Below, in pieces: positions 39,330-49,379 of a stretch of DNA of 64,000 nt (positions within the stretch are counted from its first letter, which is position 1; the number at the start of each line of letters is the position of its first letter). A program made the translations under genes and the position numbers. The stretch is from Aurantiacibacter rhizosphaerae. Lineage in GTDB: Bacteria; Pseudomonadota; Alphaproteobacteria; Sphingomonadales; Sphingomonadaceae. The notes beneath the pieces were generated by a model. It was not told where the DNA came from and made no database searches. It saw only the letters and a program-made list of their open reading frames with translations. The stretch is from positions 992,001 to 1,056,000 of the forward strand of contig NZ_WUBR01000001.1 of the NCBI RefSeq assembly GCF_009807005.1, in the 5' to 3' direction.

Positions 39330-41032
39330 TGACTGAACAGGTGCCAGCGGGAAACTCGGACGACAATCGTATGGACCCGCCCTTGGTCGATTTGCCGATC
39401 AACACCCATGACAAGGGATTTTACGACGGCTTCAGCCGATCGGTCACCATTCCTGCCAAGGTCATCGTCTCGCTCATCATCATGTGGGCCATCTTCTTCC
39501 CGGTCAGCGCCAATGAAACGCTGGTTGCGGCCAACAACACCATCATCGCCACGTTCTCCGGCTGGTATGTCTATCTCGTCGCCGTGCTGATGGTGGTGAC
39601 GCTGGTGCTGGCGATCATCCCGCAATCGGGATCGCTGCGCATCGGCAATCCGGGGGAGGAGCCGGAGTTCGGTTTCTTCAGCTGGTTCGCCATGCTGTTT
39701 GGCGCAGGTATCGGCATCGGCATGCTCACCTATTCCACCGGAGAGCCGCTGGCCCATTGGCAGAACAACCCCGATATCATCCGCGGCACGGTAGAACCGC
39801 TGAGCCAGGAGGCCATCGGGCCTGCCTATCTGTATACCTTCCTGCACTGGGGGCTGGCGGCCTGGGGCGCCTATGGCCTGGTGGGCCTAGCCATTGGCTA
39901 TGTCGCCTATCGCCGGAATCTGCCGCTTACCATCCGTTCCTCCCTCGCGCCGCTGTTTGGCAAGGTGATGTCTGGCGGAGCCGGGCATGTCGTCGATGTC
40001 GTGGCCGTGGTGGCCACCATTCTTGGTGTTGCCGTTACCATGGGGCTGGGCGTCGAACAGTTCGTGGCCGGGCTTTACCGGCTGGGTATGGGCGATTGGC
40101 TGATGAATGCAGAGGGCACTTCCAGCCCCGCTGCCATCATCATCTCGCTGGTGCTGCTGGTGGGTGCATCCACCATCAGCGCCCTTTCCGGCGTGGGCAA
40201 GGGGATCAAGTGGCTGTCCAACATCAACATGGGCCTTTCCATCGCCATGCTGGCGCTGTTCGCGGTGGTGGGTGCCGGCTTCTATGGGCTGGAGCTGCTG
40301 GGTGTGGCGGTGTTCGAATATTTGCGTAACCTGCCGCAGCTTGCGCTGACATTGTTCAGCAGTGATGGCAGCTCGGTGGGCGATGCGCTGGTGCGCTGGC
40401 AGCTGGACTGGTCCGTTTTCTATTGGGCATGGTGGATCGCCTTTGCGCCTTTCGTTGGCATGTTCATCGCCCGCATTTCCCGCGGGCGTACGGTGCGCGA
40501 ATATGTGTTCGGCGTGCTGCTGGTGCCATCGCTGATGTGCTTTGTATGGATGACGCTGGTGGGCGGCACGGCCATCGATCTGGAGCTTAGCGGCGTGGCC
40601 AATGGCGCCATCGTGGGTGCGCCCATGTCCGATCAGCTGTATGCCACGCTGGCCGTGTTGCTGAGCCCCGGCGTTGCCTGGGTGGTTTCCGGCCTCGTGG
40701 TGATCCTGCTGATGACCTATCTCATCACCAGCGCGGACAGCGCGATCCTGATCGTGAACACGATCAACGGTGCGGGTGAAACGGATGGACAGCGCCGCCG
40801 GCATATCCTGTTCTGGGGTGCTGCGCTGGCCTTCATGGTGGGATCGATGCTGATCATCGGCGGGATCGATGCGATCAGAATCACCATGATCATCGGGGCG
40901 CTGCCGTTCTCTGTCGTGGTGGCCCTGATGGCGATTTCCATCGTTAAGGCCGTGATTTTCGACATTATTCGCACCCGGCAGGGCGTGCCCTGTACTGCTG
41001 AGGCTTGCGAGGATTGGGATCCTGCGCAGTAA
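39329..41032 (+). CDS. BCCT-family transporter (betaine/choline/carnitine type)
   Basis: A 567-residue secondary transporter with 12 spans. It has GAGIGIGMLTYSTGEPLAHW (unwound helix with the GxGxG-type stretch) and the aromatic substrate segment DWSVFYWAWWIAFAPFVG, both hallmarks of BCCT carriers. Substrates in the family are quaternary or sulfonium osmolytes (glycine betaine, choline, DMSP), usually with Na+ or H+. The start is GTG with GGAGAG upstream. A terminator follows. An osmolyte role would suit a saline habitat (inference). Confidence 0.92.
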   Translation: MTEQVPAGNSDDNRMDPPLVDLPINTHDKGFYDGFSRSVTIPAKVIVSLIIMWAIFFPVSANETLVAANNTIIATFSGWYVYLVAVLMVVTLVLAIIPQSGSLRIGNPGEEPEFGFFSWFAMLFGAGIGIGMLTYSTGEPLAHWQNNPDIIRGTVEPLSQEAIGPAYLYTFLHWGLAAWGAYGLVGLAIGYVAYRRNLPLTIRSSLAPLFGKVMSGGAGHVVDVVAVVATILGVAVTMGLGVEQFVAGLYRLGMGDWLMNAEGTSSPAAIIISLVLLVGASTISALSGVGKGIKWLSNINMGLSIAMLALFAVVGAGFYGLELLGVAVFEYLRNLPQLALTLFSSDGSSVGDALVRWQLDWSVFYWAWWIAFAPFVGMFIARISRGRTVREYVFGVLLVPSLMCFVWMTLVGGTAIDLELSGVANGAIVGAPMSDQLYATLAVLLSPGVAWVVSGLVVILLMTYLITSADSAILIVNTINGAGETDGQRRRHILFWGAALAFMVGSMLIIGGIDAIRITMIIGALPFSVVVALMAISIVKAVIFDIIRTRQGVPCTAEACEDWDPAQ

Positions 41033-41057
41033 GTAAGCACCAACAGGATAAGAAAAG

Positions 41058-41082
41058 AAATCGTCTCCAAGAGAAGATTTTT
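41058..41082 (+). terminator. Rho-independent terminator of the BCCT gene
   Basis: AAATCGTCTC (41058-41067), loop CAA and GAGAAGATTT (41071-41080), one mismatch, followed by TT. It sits 25 bases after the BCCT stop. Confidence 0.6.
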
Positions 41083-41190
41083 CCCTGTTCAGCGTTTTAT
41101 TAGAGTAGATTGGGTCTGCGGAATAAATAGAATTTAGATTCCTCTTGAGAAACGATGAATATATCTTTCAATATTTGACCGTTACATGAG

Positions 41191-41209
41191 AACCACTTTC
41201 ATTGTGGTT
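41191..41209. promoter_or_regulatory. Inverted repeat AACCAC-N7-GTGGTT
   Basis: Perfect 6-base arms around TTTCATT, 183 bases before the TonB receptor ATG. It may be an operator or a small leader hairpin. Confidence 0.35.
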
Positions 41210-41392
41210 ATTCTGCAACATCTTTTTTCGCAGTCCGGTAAATCCTTCGAAACACTGTGGAACCTTGGCGACGGTGCCGTTATTCGGACGCGGCACGCGC
41301 GCTCTATTTATAGCGCGGCACCTATCTCAGATCATGTTGCAGCCGACCCTTCGCTGCATGATCGCGAACAGTGATCCTCAGAGGAATCAAAC

Positions 41393-44041
41393 ATGTCGAA
41401 ATACATCAGCGGCGCGTCGATCGGCGCGCTGGCCATCGCAATCGCTACGCCTGCCGTGGCGCAGGATCAGGCCGCCCCCGCACCAGAAGCGCGCAAGGGC
41501 GGCGTTGGCACCATCATTGTCACCGCCACGAAACGCCAGGAAGATCTGCAGGACGTTGCCGTGTCCGTGCAGGCGCTGGGTTCAGAAGGGCTGGAAGAGC
41601 TCAATATCGATACGTTCGAGGATTATCTCGACCAGTTGCCCACCGTTACCGCAGGCGGCAGCGGCCCCGGCCAGAACACCATCTATATCCGCGGCCTTGC
41701 ATCCACCACGCCCAACCTCACCACCGCCGGTGTTGCAGGCCTGGCGCCCAACGTGGCAATGTATCTGGACGAGCAGCCGCTGGCACAGCCGGGCCGTAAC
41801 CTGGACGTTTATGCCGCCGACCTTGCCCGGATCGAGGTTCTCTCCGGTCCGCAGGGCACGCTGTTCGGTGCCAGTTCGCAGGCCGGTGTGGTGCGCCTGA
41901 TCACCAACAAGCCAAGCCTTGCAGGCTTTGATGCCAGCGCCGATGCCGGCGTCAGCTTCACGCAGGGCGGCGCAACGTCCTACAAGACCGAGTTCATGCT
42001 GAACGTGCCGGTGACGGATACGATCGCGGTTCGCGGTGTCGCCTATCTCGACAAGCAGGGCGGCTATATCGACAACATCGCAGGCAAGCGCGATGCCAGC
42101 GAAAGCGCGCGTTTCCGCCCGGCGGGCACCGTGCGTTCCAACGGCACCGTGGTCAACTCGCTGCGCGGCGGTTTCCAGGCAGGGGCAGACCTTTCCAACG
42201 TCGACTTCATCCCTGCCGAAAACAATGCCTTCGTAGAGGACAAGTTCAACGGCACGACCTATGCCGGTTTCCGCGCCACGGCCCTGTGGGAAGTCACCCC
42301 GGACTGGACGCTGACCCTGGCCCATTCGCGCCAGAGCCTGGAAAGCGACGGCGTGTTCTTCGCCGATCCGGAACTCGGCGGCCTGGATGACCTGGAGATC
42401 CAGCGTTATTCGGATGACCGTCTGGAAGACGATTTCAGCAACACCAGCTGGACCGTGGAAGGCCGCCTGGCGATGCTGGATGTGGTCTACACCGGTGCCT
42501 ATACCGATCGTGAGACGCAGCAGCAGGTCGATTATTCCGACTATCTCTTCGTCGGTCAGTACCTGCCCTATTACATCTGCGACGGTTCGGTTTCCTATCC
42601 CGGCGCGGCTGATCCTTCGGGCACCTGCCAGGCACCCAATCTCTATGTCACGTCCGACAGTGAGACGACCGTGTTCACGCAGGAACTGCGCTTCAGCACG
42701 CCCAGCGACTGGCGCATCCGCGCCACGGCTGGCGCCTTCTATTCCGATCTTGAGTTGAAGGAGCGCAACGACTTCAACTATCCGGGCAACATCCTGGCAG
42801 ATCCGTTCGGCCCATTCGCCCCCAACTTCCCGCAGCCCGGTTTCAACACCGATCCCGGCCCGTTCCCGGAAGCCACCATCTTCCGCAACGACATCCGGCG
42901 GACGGATGAACAGATCGGCATCTTCGGTGAAGCCAGCTTCGATATCGTGCCCGATTTGCTCACCATCACGCTGGGTGCGCGGTATTACGATATCGAGGTG
43001 GATTTCGAAGGCAGTGCCAATGGCTCCTTCTGTAATTCCGGCGCGGCACAGGATGCCAATGCCTTCGGCACCGATCTGAACGATCTGTACGATGGCGATG
43101 GCAGCTACACCTTCATCAACAGCTGTAACGCTGCCCTGCGGCAGACGTTCACGCTGGATGATACCTTGCAGGACATTCAGAACGCGGGCCTCAACGCGTC
43201 GCAGGCGCAGCAGGTGTTCAACGCGGTTCGTGCACCGGACACTGCGCAGACGGACGGGTTCATCTACAAGGGTTCGCTGCAGGTAACGCCCACGCAGGAT
43301 ACGCTGATCTACGCAACCTATTCGGAAGGCTTCCGTCCCGGTTTGCTGAACCGTCCCGGCGGTGCCACCAATGGCGCGGGCTTCACCGTGCCGTTCGAAC
43401 TGGCCACCGACGAGGTGAAGAATTACGAACTCGGCTGGAAGCTTGACCTGATCGACGGCCAGCTGCGCTTCAACGGCAGTGCCTTCTATGTCGACATCAC
43501 CAACCTGCAGACGACGATCTTCGATCCCAGCATCGCCAACCTGTTCTTCTCGGACAATGCGGCCAATGCAGAGATCAAGGGCGTGGAGGCTGACTTCACC
43601 GTGGCCCCTTACGCACTGCCGGGCTTCACCTTTGCCGGTGCGTTCTCGCTGCTGGACACAGAGATCACGGAAGTGCTGACGCCGACGGATGATGTGCAGG
43701 TCGGCGAACCGCTTGCCTTTGCTCCGAAATTCCAGGGCAATATGCGCATTCGTTACGAATTTGACCTGTCGAGCACGCTGGAAGCCTATGTCCAGCCGCA
43801 GGTTACCTATTCGTCGAAGAAGTTCACCGACATTATCGAGATCAACAAGCTTGAGCTCGACAGCTACACCGTGGTGGACCTGTCCGCCGGTATCGTAGCC
43901 GATCAGTGGCGCTTCGAGATCTATGGTGAGAACCTGACGGACAAGCGCGCGCAGATTTCCGGCAACTACGTGAACGATCGGGAGCGTATCTCGGTAAACC
44001 GTCCGCGTACGGTGGGTCTCCGCGTATCCTACGATTATTGA
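41393..44041 (+). CDS. Large TonB-dependent receptor (sphingomonad type)
   Basis: An 882-residue outer-membrane receptor with a clear signal peptide (ending ATPAVAQ), then IIVTATKRQEDLQDVAVSVQ, the TonB-box/plug opening common in sphingomonads. GQNTIYIRGLAST, VAMYLDEQPLAQPGRNLDVY and IEVLSGPQGTLFGASSQAG complete the plug; the C-terminus ends in aromatic Y (GLRVSYDY). No Fur box is visible. Ligands of this group are often complex carbon compounds rather than siderophores. A TPR-sulfotransferase gene follows after a terminator. Confidence 0.93.
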   Translation: MSKYISGASIGALAIAIATPAVAQDQAAPAPEARKGGVGTIIVTATKRQEDLQDVAVSVQALGSEGLEELNIDTFEDYLDQLPTVTAGGSGPGQNTIYIRGLASTTPNLTTAGVAGLAPNVAMYLDEQPLAQPGRNLDVYAADLARIEVLSGPQGTLFGASSQAGVVRLITNKPSLAGFDASADAGVSFTQGGATSYKTEFMLNVPVTDTIAVRGVAYLDKQGGYIDNIAGKRDASESARFRPAGTVRSNGTVVNSLRGGFQAGADLSNVDFIPAENNAFVEDKFNGTTYAGFRATALWEVTPDWTLTLAHSRQSLESDGVFFADPELGGLDDLEIQRYSDDRLEDDFSNTSWTVEGRLAMLDVVYTGAYTDRETQQQVDYSDYLFVGQYLPYYICDGSVSYPGAADPSGTCQAPNLYVTSDSETTVFTQELRFSTPSDWRIRATAGAFYSDLELKERNDFNYPGNILADPFGPFAPNFPQPGFNTDPGPFPEATIFRNDIRRTDEQIGIFGEASFDIVPDLLTITLGARYYDIEVDFEGSANGSFCNSGAAQDANAFGTDLNDLYDGDGSYTFINSCNAALRQTFTLDDTLQDIQNAGLNASQAQQVFNAVRAPDTAQTDGFIYKGSLQVTPTQDTLIYATYSEGFRPGLLNRPGGATNGAGFTVPFELATDEVKNYELGWKLDLIDGQLRFNGSAFYVDITNLQTTIFDPSIANLFFSDNAANAEIKGVEADFTVAPYALPGFTFAGAFSLLDTEITEVLTPTDDVQVGEPLAFAPKFQGNMRIRYEFDLSSTLEAYVQPQVTYSSKKFTDIIEINKLELDSYTVVDLSAGIVADQWRFEIYGENLTDKRAQISGNYVNDRERISVNRPRTVGLRVSYDY

Positions 44042-44069
44042 TCCAACCTTCCGCAATGGAAAAACGGCA

Positions 44070-44104
44070 CGGGGGCGGACTGCGGTTCGCCCCCGTTTCT
44101 TTTG
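44070..44104 (+). terminator. Rho-independent terminator after the TonB receptor
   Basis: CGGGGGCG (44070-44077), a 10-base loop and CGCCCCCG (44088-44095), followed by TTTCTTTTG. It separates the receptor from the sulfotransferase gene. Confidence 0.85.
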
Positions 44105-44136
44105 AAGCTGCGGCCATGCTTTGTTAGGGCGCGCCC

Positions 44137-46089
44137 ATGAGTGAACGCGACGAACAACTCGCGCTGGCGCAAAAGGCGCTTCAGGCAGGCGATTTCGCAA
44201 AGGGGCTGGCGCTGGTGGAGCGGGTTCTGGCGACGGACCCGGCCGATGGGGAGGCGCTGTATATGGCCGCCGTGTCGCTGCGCTATCTGAACCGCGCGCC
44301 AGAGGCGGAGGCGATGCTGGCGCGGCTACATGCCGCCATGCCCGAATATGGCCGCGCCTGGCAGGAAGCAGGGCACTTGGCCCGCGCGCAAGGACAGGCT
44401 GCGCAGGCGATTGCAGCCTATCAGCGCGCGACCCGTTTCAACCCGGCGCTGGATGCCAGCTGGCGGGCCCTGGCGGAATTGCAGGACGGCGCAGCAGCCA
44501 AAGGCGCGCAGGCGCAGGCGGATCGCATCGCCAGCCTCCCGCGAGAGCTGGTTGCCGTCACCCATCACCTGCACGAAGGGCGCATCCTTCGGGCCGAGGA
44601 GATCTGCCGCCACTTCCTGCGTACCAATCCCAAGAGCGTGGAGGGCATGCGCCTGCTGGCGCAGATCGGCATCAAGCTGGGCATTCTGGACGATGCGGAA
44701 TTCCTGCTGGAAAGCGCCCGCGTGTTCGAGCCTGCCAATGTGCAGGTGCATCTCGACTATATCGATGCGCTGCGCCGCCGCCAGAAGTTCAAGAGTGCGC
44801 GGGCCGAGGCGCAGAGCCTTTACGAAAGCGATCCTGCCAACCCGCTGTTCCAGTCGCACCTTGCCATCGAAAGCATGCAGACCGGTGATTACGACCGCGC
44901 GTTTGCGCTGTTTGCGCAGGTGCTGGAAAAAGTGCCGAACGATCCCGCAACGCTGACCAGCCGTGGCCACGCGCTGAAAACCATGGGCAAGAGCGATGAG
45001 GCGGTGGAAAGCTACCGCGCTGCCTGCGCCGCAAAACCCGATCATGGCGATGCGTGGTATGCGCTGGCGAACCTGAAGACCTACAAGTTTACAGATGACG
45101 AACTGGCCAGGATGGAAGAGCAGGCAGCGCGGCCCGATCTTGCTTTCATGGACCGCGTGCACCTCTCCTTCGCGCTGGGCAAGGCGCATGAGGACGGCAA
45201 GAATTACGAGGCGAGCTTTTGCCATTACGAGCGCGGGAATGCGCTGAAACGCGCGCAAACCCGCTATGATGCGGACATTATGAGCGCCGAACTGGCAAAG
45301 CAGCGCGAAGTTTGCACGGCGGAACTGTTCGCAAAACATGAAGGCGCCGGGCACGATGCGCCGGACCCCATCTTCATCCTTGGCTTGCCGCGCGCCGGGT
45401 CCACCCTGTTGGAGCAGATCCTTGCCAGCCACAGCCAGGTTGATGGCACGCTGGAATTGCCGGATATCCTTGCGCTGGCCCACCGCCTGCGCGGGCGCAA
45501 GGCGGGGCAGTCGCGCTATCCTGAAATCTTGCACGATCTATCGGCGGATCAGCTCAAGACCTTTGGCGAGCAATATATCGCAAACACCGCCATCCACCGG
45601 CAGGGCGCGCCGTTTTTCATCGACAAGATGCCCAACAATTTCCGGCACATCGGGCTGATCCACCTGATCCTGCCCAATGCAAAGATCATCGATGCGCGCC
45701 GCGCGCCGATGGATTGCTGCTTCTCCGGCTTCAAGCAGCTGTTCGCCGAAGGCCAAGAATTCACCTATGGCCTCAACGAGATAGGCCGTTATTTCGCCGA
45801 TTACGTGGACCTGATGCAGCATTGGGACGAAGTGCTGCCGGGCCGCGTGCTGCGCGTGCAGCACGAGGATGTGCTGGATGATCCCGAGGGGCAGATCCGG
45901 CGGATGCTGGACTATTGCGGGCTGGATTTCGAGGAAGCCTGTTTGAACTTCCACCAGACGAACCGCGCCGTGCGCACCGCCAGCAGCGAACAGGTGCGCC
46001 AGCCGATCAACCGCGCGGGGCAGGGGGCATGGGTGCCCTTCGATCCATGGCTGGGAGAGCTGCGAAACGCTCTTGGTTTTCCGGCCTAG
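44137..46089 (+). CDS. Tetratricopeptide-repeat sulfotransferase family protein
   Basis: A 650-residue fusion. The first 390 residues are TPR-like helices (for example [20 protein letters not shown] and [19 protein letters not shown]). From about 405 a PAPS-dependent sulfotransferase domain opens with the 5'-phosphosulfate loop [20 protein letters not shown] and continues with [20 protein letters not shown]. TonB receptor plus TPR-sulfotransferase is a recurrent pair in sphingomonads, function unclear. The stop shares CTAG with the convergent csaA-like gene. Confidence 0.9.
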   Translation: MSERDEQLALAQKALQAGDFAKGLALVERVLATDPADGEALYMAAVSLRYLNRAPEAEAMLARLHAAMPEYGRAWQEAGHLARAQGQAAQAIAAYQRATRFNPALDASWRALAELQDGAAAKGAQAQADRIASLPRELVAVTHHLHEGRILRAEEICRHFLRTNPKSVEGMRLLAQIGIKLGILDDAEFLLESARVFEPANVQVHLDYIDALRRRQKFKSARAEAQSLYESDPANPLFQSHLAIESMQTGDYDRAFALFAQVLEKVPNDPATLTSRGHALKTMGKSDEAVESYRAACAAKPDHGDAWYALANLKTYKFTDDELARMEEQAARPDLAFMDRVHLSFALGKAHEDGKNYEASFCHYERGNALKRAQTRYDADIMSAELAKQREVCTAELFAKHEGAGHDAPDPIFILGLPRAGSTLLEQILASHSQVDGTLELPDILALAHRLRGRKAGQSRYPEILHDLSADQLKTFGEQYIANTAIHRQGAPFFIDKMPNNFRHIGLIHLILPNAKIIDARRAPMDCCFSGFKQLFAEGQEFTYGLNEIGRYFADYVDLMQHWDEVLPGRVLRVQHEDVLDDPEGQIRRMLDYCGLDFEEACLNFHQTNRAVRTASSEQVRQPINRAGQGAWVPFDPWLGELRNALGFPA

Positions 46090-46430
46090 GCCAGCCGCGC
46101 ACCGTCGGGCAGTTTGCCGCTTTCATCCGGCCCGGCCAGCACGATAGCGCCGTCTGCGTCGGGAAAGCCCAGCACCAGCACTTCGGACATGAAGGGCCCG
46201 ATCTGGCGCGGCGGGAAGTTGACGACGGCCATCACCTTGCGGCCCTGCAGGCTTTCCGGCGAGTAGTGGTCGGTAATCTGCGCGGATGACTTCTTCACCC
46301 CGATTTCCGGCCCGAAATCCACCCATAGCTTGATCGCGGGCTTGCGCGCTTCCGGGAAGGGCTGTGCGTCGATTACGGTGCCGCAGCGAATGTCTACCGC
46401 CATGAATTGTTCGAAAGTTATCGTGTTCAT
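46086..46430 (-). CDS. tRNA-binding domain protein, CsaA/YgjH-like
   Basis: A 114-residue OB-fold protein of the EMAP/CsaA family. Motifs are [39 protein letters not shown] and [20 protein letters not shown]. The family binds tRNA in trans and has been linked to chaperone-like or export activity. I start at the ATG at 46430 because the conserved domain begins a few residues later; the frame stays open upstream into the neighbour's leader but without homology. An alternative Met at 46403 would cut the first strand. Confidence 0.9.
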   Translation of the reverse strand: MNTITFEQFMAVDIRCGTVIDAQPFPEARKPAIKLWVDFGPEIGVKKSSAQITDHYSPESLQGRKVMAVVNFPPRQIGPFMSEVLVLGFPDADGAIVLAGPDESGKLPDGARLA

Positions 46431-46523
46431 CGGCAGGGACTTATGGGGCCAATTGGCGCATGTCCACCAGCGGCGAAAACACTGCTCTGGCGTAACAGCT
46501 TCGCCGCGCCTAGGGGGCGAATC

Positions 46524-47750
46524 ATGGTGGCATCGCTCAACCTCGTCCGCCCGCTTCTGATGGCGATTTTCATGCTGATGGCAGGCAGCGGCTTCCTGAG
46601 CACGCTGATCGCGATCCGGCTGGAGGCAGCAGGGCAGGGCGACCTGCTGATCGGCCTGGTCGCCACGAGCTATTTCGGCGGGCTGACCATCGGCGCGCTG
46701 AAAGTCGCGCCACTGATTGGGCGCGTCGGCCATATCCGTGCCTTTGCGGCGTTTGTTTCCATCTACTCCGCCAGTTCGCTGACCTATGCGATCTTCGATT
46801 TTCCGGCGCTCTGGGTCGGCTTGCGCTTTGTGGACGGCTTCGTGATGAGCGGCGTTTTCGTGTGTTTGGAAAGCTGGCTGAACCGCGTTGCCCGGCCCGA
46901 CAATCGCAGCGCCATCCTGGCGACCTACATGATCGCGCTTTATGCGGGCCAGGCAATCGGCCAGTTCCTGCTGAACCTTGGCGATAACGCGCCCGCGCTG
47001 CCGTTCATGGCCTCTGCCGTCCTGCTGTCGCTGGCCGTGCTCCCCGTGGCGCTGACCAAGATCGAACAGCCGATCCTGGACGAAGTCGCGCCGTTTTCGC
47101 TGAAGCGGATGTATGAAGTATCGCCGCTGGGCATCGTGGGTTCGGTGGCGACGGGCGTGATGCTGGGTGCCTTTTATGCGCTTGGCGCGGTGTTTGTGCA
47201 GCGACAGGGCCTGCCGCTGTCACAGGTGGCGCTGTTCACCTCCTGCGTGATCGGCGGCGGCGTGGCGTTGCAATATCCGCTGGGGCGGCTGTCGGACAGG
47301 TTTGACAGGCGCCGCGTCATCGTGGCCTGCATGCTGGCGGCCGCGCTGCTGTGCGCAGGGCTGGCGATGGTGCGCCAGCCGGATGCTTTGTTCATTGTGG
47401 GCGCTCTTTTCGGCGGGTTCTCCTTCGCGCTCTACCCGCTGTGCGTGGCCCATCTGAACGATCACCTGGAAGAAAGCGAAAGGGTGGGGGCGAGCAGCGG
47501 TCTGGTGCTGGTGTATTCTGTGGGTGCGGCAGCAGGGCCGATCGCGGGCTCGACGGCGATGGCGATATTCGGGCCAATGGGCTTGTTCGCCGCAATCGGC
47601 GCGGTGTCGCTTGCCGCGGCCCTGTTCGGCCTCTGGCGAATGGCGGTCAGCAAGCCGGTGCCCGATGCAAGGCAACAGGATTTCCAGGCCCTGCCGCGCA
47701 CCACGCCGATGGCCTCGGTGCTGGAGGACGACGCGGAAAACTGGGACTAG
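46524..47750 (+). CDS. MFS transporter, YcaD/UMF-like
   Basis: A 408-residue 12-span transporter. It opens [20 protein letters not shown], then has [20 protein letters not shown] and [20 protein letters not shown], a pattern of the YcaD-type branch of the superfamily. The second half begins [20 protein letters not shown] and contains [16 protein letters not shown]. Substrate unknown. I prefer the ATG at 46524 with AGGGGG upstream over an in-frame start at 46407 overlapping the csaA-like gene. Confidence 0.86.
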   Translation: MVASLNLVRPLLMAIFMLMAGSGFLSTLIAIRLEAAGQGDLLIGLVATSYFGGLTIGALKVAPLIGRVGHIRAFAAFVSIYSASSLTYAIFDFPALWVGLRFVDGFVMSGVFVCLESWLNRVARPDNRSAILATYMIALYAGQAIGQFLLNLGDNAPALPFMASAVLLSLAVLPVALTKIEQPILDEVAPFSLKRMYEVSPLGIVGSVATGVMLGAFYALGAVFVQRQGLPLSQVALFTSCVIGGGVALQYPLGRLSDRFDRRRVIVACMLAAALLCAGLAMVRQPDALFIVGALFGGFSFALYPLCVAHLNDHLEESERVGASSGLVLVYSVGAAAGPIAGSTAMAIFGPMGLFAAIGAVSLAAALFGLWRMAVSKPVPDARQQDFQALPRTTPMASVLEDDAENWD

Positions 47751-47756
47751 CGCGGC

Positions 47757-48473
47757 CTATTCGTCTTCGAAGCGCACATTCACCTGCACATCGCCATAAC
47801 CTGCAACCTGCAGGGGAATGGCAAGGTTCTGCGTCACGGCGGTTCGCGCCGCATCGCGGGCCAGTGACATCACCTCTGCATTTCGCGCGAAATCGCGCGC
47901 GCGCTGGGCTGCCTGCTGCGAATTGTTCCGGCTGAGAGAGACGGAGGCATCGCGGCTAACATACAGCCCATCGGTGAAATAGCGGGCTTCCGCCTCATTC
48001 AGATTGGGCGTGGAAACGGTGACGGCGGGCAGAGTTACCTGCAAGGTTTCGCTCGCCTCGTCCCAGGCGAAATCGCTGCGATCCATGTCCGACAGGTCAA
48101 GCCGGTATTCCACCGTGGCGGGCACGATCATCGCTTGGCGCGATTGCAGCGCGTCCACATTGAACGGGCCGACGCTGGGCGTGCTGACGCTTTCGGCCAC
48201 CACGTCAAACCGGCTGGAGAACACAGTCAGCGCGTTCTGCTTTTCAAAGGCCAGCATGGACGTGGCGACGATATCGCCCTGTTCCTGAGGGCCCCATATC
48301 TCCCACGCCAGCCAAGCCAAGGCGACGACCAGCAGCAGCACCACCAGCCACGGTGCGCCGCGTGGCACGGCGCCGCGCGCATTACCGGCGGAGGTGTGCG
48401 CCGGTGGAGAGCCGACCGCAGGGTCCGCCGGGCGCACGCGTGTGCTCTCATCATCTTTTATAGTGTTGACCAT
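47757..48473 (-). CDS. DUF4230 single-span membrane protein
   Basis: A 238-residue protein. After a polar 45-residue N-terminus there is one transmembrane helix (about 44-62, WLVVLLLVVALAWLAWEI), then a large outside domain with VVAESVSTPSVG and VPATVEYRLDLSDMD typical of DUF4230. The C-terminal helix may form a coiled assembly. The function of the family is unknown. The ATG at 48473 follows AGGAG and lies inside the 3' end of the metallo-hydrolase gene, so the two are coupled. Confidence 0.8.
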   Translation of the reverse strand: MVNTIKDDESTRVRPADPAVGSPPAHTSAGNARGAVPRGAPWLVVLLLVVALAWLAWEIWGPQEQGDIVATSMLAFEKQNALTVFSSRFDVVAESVSTPSVGPFNVDALQSRQAMIVPATVEYRLDLSDMDRSDFAWDEASETLQVTLPAVTVSTPNLNEAEARYFTDGLYVSRDASVSLSRNNSQQAAQRARDFARNAEVMSLARDAARTAVTQNLAIPLQVAGYGDVQVNVRFEDE

Positions 48474-49354
48474 ATATCTCCTGAACGGATCACGGTGCCA
48501 CGCCGTTCCATATCCAGCAGATGAGCGTGCACGCTTTGTGCAGCGGCAGGCCACAGCTTCTCGTTGATGCCCTTGTACATCACCGGCACCAGCGCCTCTA
48601 TACTGCGGGCTTCTTCCGCCAGCAGGCGGGTGATCTGCCCTTCGCGCTGGCGGCGGTGGCCGATCATGCCGCGCACCAGCTGGCGCGGATTTTCCACTGC
48701 GGGGCCATGGGCGGGGTAATAGATGCGATCCTGTTCCCGATCATACAGGCGGGCAAGGCTGGCGAGGTAATCGGCCATGTCGCCATCGGGCGGCACCACC
48801 ACGGTGGTGGACCAGCCCATTACGTGATCGCCGGTGAACATCGCGCCGCTTTCCTCCAGCGCGAAACACAGGTGATTTGACGTATGGCCGGGCGTGGCCA
48901 CGGCGCGCAGCGTCCAGCCGGGGCCGGTCATCGCCTCCCCATCCTCCATCACCCGGTCCGGCGCGTAGGTCTGATCGAAGGGCGCATCGCTGCGCGGGCC
49001 ATCGCTGCTGATATGCAGCGGCGCACAGCCCACGATGGGCGCGCCCGTCAACTGCGCCAGCGGGGCGGCTGCAGGCGAGTGATCGCGGTGGGTGTGGGTA
49101 CACATGATGGCCAGCACCGGCCGATCGGCGATGGCGGATTGCAGCGCGGCCAGGTGATCATCGTCAGCCGGGCCGGGATCGATCACGGCAATCCCCTGAT
49201 CCGCGCCGACAAGGTAGGTTTGCGTACCTGTGTAGGTGAAGGGGGAGGGATTTGGCGCCAGAACGCGGGCGACCAGATCTTCAAGCTGATCGACTTTGCC
49301 GGTGGGCCAGGTGGATGGATCGTGGGGTTGCGGGGGAGGGGCCATGCTGGGCAT
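48458..49354 (-). CDS. MBL-fold metallo-hydrolase, glyoxalase-II-like
   Basis: A 298-residue metallo-beta-lactamase-fold enzyme. The HTHRDH motif gives the di-metal site, with further His in TPGHTSNHLC, Asp in FTGDHVMG and His in YYPAHGPA. The family hydrolyses thioesters or similar substrates. A C-terminal winged-helix-like segment (GMIGHRRQREGQITRLL onward) resembles that of LACTB2-type endoribonucleases, so RNA is an alternative substrate. The start (49354) lies 25 bases from the divergent glpK start. Confidence 0.87.
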   Translation of the reverse strand: MPSMAPPPQPHDPSTWPTGKVDQLEDLVARVLAPNPSPFTYTGTQTYLVGADQGIAVIDPGPADDDHLAALQSAIADRPVLAIMCTHTHRDHSPAAAPLAQLTGAPIVGCAPLHISSDGPRSDAPFDQTYAPDRVMEDGEAMTGPGWTLRAVATPGHTSNHLCFALEESGAMFTGDHVMGWSTTVVVPPDGDMADYLASLARLYDREQDRIYYPAHGPAVENPRQLVRGMIGHRRQREGQITRLLAEEARSIEALVPVMYKGINEKLWPAAAQSVHAHLLDMERRGTVIRSGDIWSTL

Positions 49355-49379
49355 ATGGCCTGCGAAGAGAGGAATGCCA

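Larger units (their letters stand above)
41033..41392. other. Intergenic region before the large TonB receptor
   Basis: These 360 bases contain no convincing gene. It holds a terminator hairpin (41058-41082), a markedly AT-rich stretch (about 41084-41200), an inverted repeat (41191-41209) and a GGAAC/CGTT pair whose 14-base spacing does not fit EcfG. It presumably carries the promoter and a leader for the receptor gene. Confidence 0.6.

Noticed and set aside
41259-41281. EcfG-like promoter before the TonB receptor
   Set aside because: GGAAC and CGTT are present but separated by only 14 bases, outside the 16-17 base spacing.
41582-44200. 872-codon open frame antisense to the large TonB receptor
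   Set aside because: The opposite strand encodes a clear signal peptide, plug and barrel. The antisense product has no domain and no ribosome site.
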